Part shown: positions 10,144-17,229 of the stretch, one piece after another
How positions within the stretch are numbered: position 1 is the stretch's first letter
Layout of the letters: every line of letters begins with the position of its first letter
Assembly (NCBI GenBank): GCA_905193585.1
Contig: CAJJPG010000011.1
Location: 1 to 27,138, forward strand
DNA: 27,138 nucleotides
Source: an uncultured Oscillospiraceae bacterium
Lineage (GTDB): Bacteria; Bacillota; Clostridia; Oscillospirales; Acutalibacteraceae
Direction: 5' to 3'
Position numbers and translations under genes: made by a program
Notes under the pieces: model-generated
What the model saw: the letters and a program-made list of their open reading frames with translations, nothing else
What the model was told of the DNA's origin: nothing
The model's database searches: none

Positions 10144-10170
10144 TTTGGGGCTCCAATACAGAGCCCCAAA
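10144..10170 (+). terminator. Intercistronic stem-loop before the binding-protein gene
   Basis: TTTGGGGCTC and GAGCCCCAAA form a perfect 10-bp stem with a 7-nt loop. No T-run follows, so it is more likely a weak attenuator or an mRNA-processing/stabilising hairpin that raises binding-protein mRNA over the giant upstream gene than a full terminator. Confidence 0.55.
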
Positions 10171-10204
10171 GTAAAACCCAAAAAACTAAAAGGAGTGCAA
10201 TTTT

Positions 10205-11698
10205 ATGAAAAAAATTCTCATTCGCTGCATTTGCATTATAGCCGCATGCGCAACTTTGGCAATGTCTGCAGGGTGCAGTCTTACAAAGACTACGGTAAGC
10301 AGCGAGATCGACGAAACCGTGAGCTATGTCAGCGGTGATAAAAACTCAAACACCGGTGCGTCTTCGGGCAGTGCCGATGCTTCCTCCGATAACAAGGGCG
10401 GGGCAGGTAATGTTGTAAGCGGTTCGGGCGATAACACCGTGCACAATGCGGGTGAAGTCAATAACTCATCCGAAGAAAAGCTTAAGGGTACGCTTGAATT
10501 ACAGATATTCGTAGGCGGTTACGGCAGCGAGTGCTGGGAATATGCCATAAGCGAGTTCCAGAAGCTGCAGCCCAATCTTGAAATAAACGCGCATCTTGAT
10601 ACCAATGTTAACGCGCAGATGAAGACCCGTTGGGCAAAGGATAACCCGCCCGACTTCGTTCTGCTCGACGGCAGCAATATGCCTGCCTCCACCTGGATGA
10701 GCGAGAACAAGATGAGAGATTTAAGCTCTCTTTATAAAAACGGCAAGGTCTACGGCACCTCAACGCCCATAAGCAGCCAGCTTAAGAGCGGACTTGTAAG
10801 CACCTATAAGAACACAGGCAAAATTTACGAAATGCCCGTTCTGCTTTCCACCTACGGTATGTGGTACGATCAAAGCCTGTTCAGCTCTAAGGGCTGGAGC
10901 GTTCCTAAGAATTACACCGAGCTGCAGAGCTTCTGCAAGACCGTAAAATCCTCGGGAATGTATCCGTTTATCTACACGGGTCAATACTCAGGCTATCTTG
11001 TTTGGGGTATGCTTATGCCTGCGGTGGCTTCTGAGGCTTTGGCGTCAAACGATACCCAGTATTTCTATGATGTCGCAAACGCGGCAAGCGAATCCGTTTG
11101 GAGCGATGCGCGCTTTAAAAAGGTTTTAACCAAAATAGAGACTCTCGCAAAGGCGGGATATTTTGATCCTTCCGGTCTTTCAATGAACCACATAACCAGC
11201 CAGGCGGCATGGCTTAAGCACAACGCGGCCCTCATTCCCAACGGCTTATGGCTTGAAAACGAAATGAAGAGCTCGACCCCCGCAAGCTTTAAAATGCGTT
11301 ATTACCCCTCGGTTCTGCAGGACGCGGGTCAGAAGACAACCGTTGTTGCCAACGCTGCAAACGTAGGCATTGCCGCAAAGGCGAAAAATCCGAAGGCTGC
11401 AGAGGCGTTCCTCAGATTCCTTTATACCGATAAGGTTGCGGCTAAATTCGCAGAGCTTTGCGCCGTTCCGAGCGCAACCCGCACCGATGTTTCAAAGGCT
11501 AACCTCACCGAGTCCGCAAAGCAGGTAAACGAGATGATAAACTCATCTGAAGTAACCCTTATTTCAAAAGGCTCTACCACCTGGGGCAGCGTGGACGCAA
11601 CCATAAACCAGTGCATAAACAAGCTCGTTTCGGGCGATATGACGGTGGATAAGGTTATTTCCGAGCTGCAAAAGGCAACCAAGAAAAAAGTAGGATAG
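10205..11698 (+). CDS. ABC sugar transporter substrate-binding lipoprotein
   Basis: Extracellular solute-binding protein (SBP family 1) that delivers an oligosaccharide to the two permeases encoded next. A lipoprotein signal is clear: MKK, hydrophobic stretch, then lipobox MSAGC with the lipidated Cys near residue 24. A Ser/Gly/Asn-rich spacer of about 70 residues lifts the binding domain off the membrane. The fold starts near residue 97 (LELQIFVGGYG). PPDFVLLDGSNMPA and the later segments with NPKAAEAFLRFLYT and TTWGSVDATINQ are typical of family 1 sugar-binding proteins. An AAAAGGAGTGC ribosome site precedes ATG 10205. The ligand cannot be predicted. No ATPase gene is present, so a shared MsmX-type ATPase encoded elsewhere is likely. 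Confidence 0.93.
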   Translation: MKKILIRCICIIAACATLAMSAGCSLTKTTVSSEIDETVSYVSGDKNSNTGASSGSADASSDNKGGAGNVVSGSGDNTVHNAGEVNNSSEEKLKGTLELQIFVGGYGSECWEYAISEFQKLQPNLEINAHLDTNVNAQMKTRWAKDNPPDFVLLDGSNMPASTWMSENKMRDLSSLYKNGKVYGTSTPISSQLKSGLVSTYKNTGKIYEMPVLLSTYGMWYDQSLFSSKGWSVPKNYTELQSFCKTVKSSGMYPFIYTGQYSGYLVWGMLMPAVASEALASNDTQYFYDVANAASESVWSDARFKKVLTKIETLAKAGYFDPSGLSMNHITSQAAWLKHNAALIPNGLWLENEMKSSTPASFKMRYYPSVLQDAGQKTTVVANAANVGIAAKAKNPKAAEAFLRFLYTDKVAAKFAELCAVPSATRTDVSKANLTESAKQVNEMINSSEVTLISKGSTTWGSVDATINQCINKLVSGDMTVDKVISELQKATKKKVG

Positions 11699-11730
11699 GC
11701 TGACGATTTACATTAAAAGGAATGACCGCA

Positions 11731-12669
11731 ATGTCAAATACAAAACTGAAAAAGCGCAGACCCGCAGATAAATCGAAAATCGCCTTTTTCTCACTTTTCT
11801 GTCTGCCGCCGCTTTTACTTTACATTCTTTTCTGCGTCTACCCGATCTTTTCATCGCTTTACACAAGCTTTTTTGAATGGTCGGGCTACGACGCCCTGAC
11901 AAGGGATAGCTTCGTAGGCTTTCAAAACTACATACAGGTAATAACAGATTCGGAGTTTTTGGCGGCTATAAAGAACGATTTTGTTATAATACTCGGCAAG
12001 GAAATTATAATAATCGTGCTTACAATTCTTTTCGCCGTGTCGCTGACAAGGCTCAGATTTTCAAAGCTTGAAACGGGCATATACCGCTTTATCTTCTTTA
12101 TGCCGAATGTGCTGTCGGTTATAATCATAACCACTATCTGGACGTTTGTTTTAGACCCGAACTTCGGTATTTTAAATCCGCTTTTGCGCGGAGTGGGGCT
12201 GTCGGCGCTTATTCCCGAAATGGGATGGACATTTACCCACCCGATAGGGGTCATCACCTTTGTTGCAAGCTGGTGCGGTATAGGACTCTTTATGCTTATA
12301 ATGATTACCGCGATAAACGGAATAAGCAAGGAGCTGTACGAATCCGCCACGATTGACGGCGCGGGCGAGTGGACCCAGCTGCGCTACATAACCATGCCGG
12401 CGGTGTGGGAGCAGGCAAAGTTTATGGTTATAACCATACTGTATCAGTCGTTCAGCTCAAGCTTTACAATGGTGCAGGCAATGCTCGGCAGCTCTGTCAG
12501 TGAAGATTCGGTGGTTATGGGCGTGTTCGTTTACAAAAACAGCTTTGACAGCCAGTGGCCGCAGGTGGGCTACTCCTATGCGGCGGCAATACTTATGCTT
12601 ATAATCTCCGCGACGGCTTCCTTCATAGTCAACCGCATTATGTCAAGGGGGGACAGTGTAAATGAGTAA
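11731..12669 (+). CDS. ABC sugar transporter permease 1 (MalF/UgpA-like)
   Basis: First integral membrane subunit of a CUT1-type carbohydrate importer. The start is taken at ATG 11731 rather than ATG 11722, because the AAAAGGA site (11715-11721) sits about 9 nt before 11731 but touches 11722. The 312-residue protein has a basic N-terminus (KLKKRRPADKSK), about six hydrophobic helices beginning FFSLFCLPPLLLYILF, and the cytoplasmic EAA loop ELYESATIDGAGEWTQLRYI followed by MPA, which docks on the ATPase. Its 3' end overlaps the next permease start by 8 bp, showing translational coupling. Confidence 0.93.
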   Translation: MSNTKLKKRRPADKSKIAFFSLFCLPPLLLYILFCVYPIFSSLYTSFFEWSGYDALTRDSFVGFQNYIQVITDSEFLAAIKNDFVIILGKEIIIIVLTILFAVSLTRLRFSKLETGIYRFIFFMPNVLSVIIITTIWTFVLDPNFGILNPLLRGVGLSALIPEMGWTFTHPIGVITFVASWCGIGLFMLIMITAINGISKELYESATIDGAGEWTQLRYITMPAVWEQAKFMVITILYQSFSSSFTMVQAMLGSSVSEDSVVMGVFVYKNSFDSQWPQVGYSYAAAILMLIISATASFIVNRIMSRGDSVNE

Positions 12670-13528
12670 AAAAAGAAATACTCCGCACCTGTCCCGCTCG
12701 GCTATGGTAGGGCAGGGAATAATAAGAATTTTCCTCGTGCTGTGGAGCGTGACGGTGGCGTTCCCCGTTATTTGGGTGCTTTATACTTCGCTTAAAAGCA
12801 ATCAGGAATTTTTCGCATCCCCCTGGGCGCTGCCGAAAACCCCGCAATGGGGAAATTTTGTTGACGCGTGGAACGAGGCAAGCTTCGGCTCTTACTTCTT
12901 TAACAGCCTTTTCACCGTGGTGCTGACCCTGGCTATAACCCTGCTTATAGTGGGCGCTAACGCCTATGTTATTGCAAAATACAACAACCGCTTTATAAAA
13001 GGGCTTGAAAAGTTTTATATGGTGGCTATGATGGTGCCGTCGGTGCTTATGCTCGTACCCCTTTACTATTTTGCGGATTCAATTAAAATAACCGATTCGC
13101 TTGTGTGGCTTTCGGTTATCTACGCAATACAGGGTATGCCGTTTTCGGTGTTTATGATGGCGGGCTTCGTGCGCGGAATACACAACGCGCTCTTAGAGGC
13201 TGCCACAATAGACGGCGCGAGCCAGTTCACCATATTCTTCAAAATAATAGTGCCGCTTTCAAAGCCTTCGCTTTTTGTTGTGGCGCTGCTCAATATAATG
13301 GGCACATGGAACGAATACATTACCGCGCTCACCTTTATTCATGATAATACAAAATACACCATGGCGATAGGTCTTTCCTACCTTACAAATTCGGGAACCT
13401 ACGATGTTAATTACGGCAGAACCTTTGCGGGTCTTACAATAGCCCTTGTGCCTATTCTTATAATTTACGCCATATTCCAAAAGCCGCTGCAAAACGGTAT
13501 GTCCTCGGGAGACGGCGTAAAGGGCTGA
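12662..13528 (+). CDS. ABC sugar transporter permease 2 (MalG/AraQ-like)
   Basis: Second membrane subunit of the sugar importer, 288 residues, normal for the family. ATG 12662 follows an AAGGGGGG ribosome site and overlaps the stop of permease 1. About six transmembrane helices are visible (for example VTVAFPVIWVLYTSLK near residue 30), and the EAA motif LLEAATIDGASQFTIFFKII followed by VPLS lies near residues 177-201. The spacing of 24 bp to the next gene and the absence of a terminator put it in the same transcript as the dockerin-phosphatase gene. Confidence 0.93.
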   Translation: MSKKRNTPHLSRSAMVGQGIIRIFLVLWSVTVAFPVIWVLYTSLKSNQEFFASPWALPKTPQWGNFVDAWNEASFGSYFFNSLFTVVLTLAITLLIVGANAYVIAKYNNRFIKGLEKFYMVAMMVPSVLMLVPLYYFADSIKITDSLVWLSVIYAIQGMPFSVFMMAGFVRGIHNALLEAATIDGASQFTIFFKIIVPLSKPSLFVVALLNIMGTWNEYITALTFIHDNTKYTMAIGLSYLTNSGTYDVNYGRTFAGLTIALVPILIIYAIFQKPLQNGMSSGDGVKG

Positions 13529-13552
13529 TTAAATTCAGAAAGGGTTATAGGA

Positions 13553-16500
13553 ATGATTAAAAAAATATTTCCATGCTTGTTATCCTTTGCAATTATTTTA
13601 AGCGCCTTTTCATCACTGCCTTTGTCGGCAGTAAGTACGGGCAATTTAATACCGGGCACCATATCATCCGATTATTCATCGGACTATTGGTACAGAACCT
13701 ACCCCGGCGGCAGCGCGGATACATCGACACGCTATATCGAAATCGCAAAGGAGGGCGCCGACGATGTAGGCTCGCTGCACTTTGTAAACGATACTCCTTC
13801 GGGGGATATGCGCGTAAATATTATAAAAAATATTCCTGCCGGCGAATACACCTTAAGCTTCAAAATCAAGGGCAGCAGAACATACTCCACAGAAAACCTG
13901 TGGTTTGCTAACAGCAGCAACGATGAGGGTCAGGTTCAACTGATACCCGGAGAAAAAAGCTACCCGAATTGGACGGAGCTTACGGTACCGTTTAAAACTG
14001 TCGGCGGCAACACCTTCGGTTTCTTTTTCAGCCAGTATAACTGGCAGACAAGCATATATATCGATAATTTCAAGGTTTTGGACGCTGACGGCAATGATAT
14101 GCTTGAAGGTGCGGGCAACTTCTGCGCAGAGGGCACGGGCGAAGAAACAAATAAAATGCAGCAGCCGTATGACGGCGAAACCGAGGACTACTGGTACAGA
14201 ACCTGGCTTTCGGGCGCGGATACCTCGGTCAGGTTCATTGAAATAGCAGAGTCCGGCTGCGATGATACCGGCTCGCTGCATATCGTAAACAAGCCCACGG
14301 AAAAACAGGGGGATATGCGAGTAGGCTTTAAAAAGACAATACCCGCAGGCGCATACACGCTGCAATTCAATATTAAGGGCTCTTTAAAGCTTGCGGATCA
14401 GCAGTTCTATTTTAAGGAGAGCGGTCAATCGGATTATACCGATTTAATAAGCAAAACAAGCTATCCCGATTGGGAGAGGGTTGAGCTTCCGTTTACAAGC
14501 AGGGGCGGCAGCGTTTTCGGTATAACCGTAAGCCAGTATAACTGGGGAACCGATATTTATATCGATAATTTCAAAATACTCGATTCCGAAGGAAACGATG
14601 TGCTTGACGGAATGGGTAATTTCGACCGTTTAGCGTCCGGCGGCGGCGATGAGCCCGATATCCCCGAGGATGTTCTGACCCTGCATGACAGCAGCACCGC
14701 AAACGGCTGGTACAGATATTCCGACGGCACTTATACGGCGTCAAGAAAAGCCGAAATCGTAGGCGACGGCTGCTTTGATAACGGAGCGCTGCACATTAAA
14801 AATGTTGCCGCAAACGGAGATATACGCGTTTGCGTGAATAAATCGATACCTGCCGGCGAATACACCGTTAAGGTCAATGTCAAGGGTAAAAAGGGGCTGC
14901 TGTCTGAGGCATTCTACTTTTCATCGCTTACGGATACAAGTAATATATTTAAGTTTATTGACAGAAATATTTATGTCGATTGGACTGAGGTCTCCGGCAG
15001 CTTTAAAACAAACGGCGGCAGCGATTTTATAATCTTTTTCAGCCAGTATAACGGTATGAGTGATCTGTATATCGACAATCTGCGTGTGATCGATAAGGAC
15101 GGCAACGATATGTTAGAGGGGCTCGGCAGCTTCTGCACCGACCCCGCCATGGGAGATCAATCGGATATTCAAATTATACCGTCGCTTATATCGGGGAGTG
15201 CTGCAGGGCTTACAGCGTCCTTGCCTCAGCGCTCCTTAATAGGCAATGTTTCGGCAGAGGAGGGCGCGGTGCTTTTAAACGGAGTCGTAACCGACAAAGC
15301 CGTATTTACGGCATATACCGACGGCTGTATGAAGATTACCTGTCCCGCAAATGAAGGCGATATATTATCGCTTGACGGTAATTTTACCGACAATTACTAC
15401 AAAAAGCATATAGGCCCCGCTTCCTTTAGATTTTCGGGCGGAAAATGGGAAAATCTTTTAACCGCCGATAAAGCCGAGTTTTATTTCTTTGAAACATTGA
15501 TAGAAAACAGTGGCTTTACTTCGGGTATTGACGGCTGGGAGCAAAACTCTCTGCCTGCCGGCAGTAAGGATACTATATCCTCCGAAACCGCAGGCTATGA
15601 TGGAGCAGCTCTTCGAGTCACTCACAGTAAAGCTTCGGGCGACAGCGTTTACAAGGTAAGAACAAGCAAATACATACCTGTAACGGCGGGCGCGACCTAT
15701 AAGCTCCGCCTTTATGTAAAGGCGAGCGGGAATATGCGGCTCGGCGCGTCGCTTCGTGGAAACGGTTCCTCTGCTGTTCCGGCAGAGTCGGGGCTTAACA
15801 CGGCAATTACAAACAGCACCGACGGCTGGCAACAGATGAATTATACCTTTACCCTCCCGCAAGATGCCACGCTTACGGGGGTAAAGGTGCAGCTTGATAA
15901 TGCGTTTTATTCATCCGATGCCGAAATACTGTATGACAGCATTGCGTTTTACAGGGTATGCGAGCCGGGAGATGTAAATGCCGACGGCAGCCTTGATATA
16001 CTCGATATGATACGCTTTAAAAAGGTCAGAGCCGGTATAGCGGAATATACAAGCCCCAATGCCGCAGATATAAACGGCAACGGCTATATAAATACTATAG
16101 ATGCGGCAATGATTAAAAGGCTTCTGCTCGGTCTTACCGATTACGGCTCTGTGCCGGAGGTTGCAATGATTGCGCCTGACACGGCGTATTCCTACAATGC
16201 TTCTGCAAGGGCTTATCTTACCGCCGAAAATCCCACGGTTGACGATTACGCCGTGCTTATGACCGATTCGGCACAGGATATAAAAATAGTACTTGAATGT
16301 CCGGTAGAGGGTGCAAAATTCAAGGTTGAATACGGTACAATGGCGGATTACTCCGACGCGGTAACGGTTAATACAACCGGTAAGAACATAGCTGCTAATA
16401 ATCTTTTGAGAAATACAAAATATTATGTAAGAATAACCGCCACGGCAAACGGAATTACCCGACAGGCGGAAAGCTCGTTTAAAACCGCAGATATAGGTCC

Positions 16501-17155
16501 GCGCGTAATGACCGTGGGCGGAATTACAAATGTCCGTGACCTCGGGGGCTATGAAACCTCTTTCGGAAAAACCACCTTGCAGGGACTGGCTTTCAGAGGT
16601 GCGCAGCTTGATATTAAGGGTACATCACGACTGACGGCACAGGGCGCTGAGCTGCTCGGCACGGATATTGCCTTGGGGCTTGAAATAGATTTAAGAACGG
16701 CAAGCGAAACGGGCGGGCTTACAAAGAGCGTTGTTACGTCAGCAAAATATCTGAACAGCCGGATAGGCTCGTATACCGCGGCTTTTTCAAGCGACCAAAA
16801 GGAGCTGTTCCGTCAGATATTTGCATCATATGCAGATGTAAATAATTATCCGATTTATGTTCACTGCGTTTACGGTGCTGACAGAACAGGCACGGTATGC
16901 TATATTTTGAACGCCCTGCTCGGTGTGGACGAAAAAACCTTGATACAAGATTATGAGTTTACTACCTTTTCGGACGCAGGCTTGCGCTCGGCTGCAACAA
17001 ATGCGGAAATGAAAGCATTTTTAAGCTCTTTCTGCGCGCTTTCGGGTGATACCCCTGCCGAAAAAGCCGAGAATTACTTGCTTTCCATAGGCGTAACAAG
17101 CGAGGAAATAAGCACCATTCGCGGCATTTTCTTCGGGGAAATACCCATAAATTAA
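13553..17155 (+). CDS. Secreted CBM-like/dockerin protein with C-terminal tyrosine phosphatase domain
   Basis: 1200-residue exported protein. A signal peptide (MIKKIFPCLLSFAIILSAFS, probable cleavage near PLSA) is followed by three related modules of about 150 residues (about 40-195, 207-363, 377-530). Each carries a GSLH/GALHI strand, a GDMRV/GDIRV strand, IPAGEYT, FSQYN and IYIDN, and each is homologous to module 1 of the giant protein. An unrecognised segment (531-650), a CBM4/9-like module (650-803), a type I dockerin with two calcium loops (DVNADGSLDILD, DINGNGYINTID; about 806-868) and an Fn3-like domain come next. The C-terminal 215 residues are a Y_phosphatase3-like phosphatase: NVRDLGGY, then the P-loop HCVYGADRTG with Cys1105 and Arg1111, an intact HCX5R signature. 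Phosphatase activity outside the cell, inside a sugar-uptake operon, is unexpected; the substrate is unknown. ATG 13553 follows an AAAGGG/TAGGA site. Confidence 0.87.
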   Translation: MIKKIFPCLLSFAIILSAFSSLPLSAVSTGNLIPGTISSDYSSDYWYRTYPGGSADTSTRYIEIAKEGADDVGSLHFVNDTPSGDMRVNIIKNIPAGEYTLSFKIKGSRTYSTENLWFANSSNDEGQVQLIPGEKSYPNWTELTVPFKTVGGNTFGFFFSQYNWQTSIYIDNFKVLDADGNDMLEGAGNFCAEGTGEETNKMQQPYDGETEDYWYRTWLSGADTSVRFIEIAESGCDDTGSLHIVNKPTEKQGDMRVGFKKTIPAGAYTLQFNIKGSLKLADQQFYFKESGQSDYTDLISKTSYPDWERVELPFTSRGGSVFGITVSQYNWGTDIYIDNFKILDSEGNDVLDGMGNFDRLASGGGDEPDIPEDVLTLHDSSTANGWYRYSDGTYTASRKAEIVGDGCFDNGALHIKNVAANGDIRVCVNKSIPAGEYTVKVNVKGKKGLLSEAFYFSSLTDTSNIFKFIDRNIYVDWTEVSGSFKTNGGSDFIIFFSQYNGMSDLYIDNLRVIDKDGNDMLEGLGSFCTDPAMGDQSDIQIIPSLISGSAAGLTASLPQRSLIGNVSAEEGAVLLNGVVTDKAVFTAYTDGCMKITCPANEGDILSLDGNFTDNYYKKHIGPASFRFSGGKWENLLTADKAEFYFFETLIENSGFTSGIDGWEQNSLPAGSKDTISSETAGYDGAALRVTHSKASGDSVYKVRTSKYIPVTAGATYKLRLYVKASGNMRLGASLRGNGSSAVPAESGLNTAITNSTDGWQQMNYTFTLPQDATLTGVKVQLDNAFYSSDAEILYDSIAFYRVCEPGDVNADGSLDILDMIRFKKVRAGIAEYTSPNAADINGNGYINTIDAAMIKRLLLGLTDYGSVPEVAMIAPDTAYSYNASARAYLTAENPTVDDYAVLMTDSAQDIKIVLECPVEGAKFKVEYGTMADYSDAVTVNTTGKNIAANNLLRNTKYYVRITATANGITRQAESSFKTADIGPRVMTVGGITNVRDLGGYETSFGKTTLQGLAFRGAQLDIKGTSRLTAQGAELLGTDIALGLEIDLRTASETGGLTKSVVTSAKYLNSRIGSYTAAFSSDQKELFRQIFASYADVNNYPIYVHCVYGADRTGTVCYILNALLGVDEKTLIQDYEFTTFSDAGLRSAATNAEMKAFLSSFCALSGDTPAEKAENYLLSIGVTSEEISTIRGIFFGEIPIN

Positions 17156-17162
17156 GCTCTGT

Positions 17163-17206
17163 GCGGCGGATGCCGCGTAAATATAAAATTCCGGCAGGAC
17201 GCCGAA
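17163..17206 (+). other. Two short stem-loops in the gap between the two dockerin genes
   Basis: GCGGC/GCCGC with a GGAT loop (17163-17176), and a smaller CGGC/GCCG hairpin flanked by TT/AA (17189-17206). Neither is followed by a T-run. They may be mRNA-stability or processing elements, and evidence for function is weak. Confidence 0.3.
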
Positions 17207-17229
17207 AATAAGTTTGGAGGTAAATTTTT

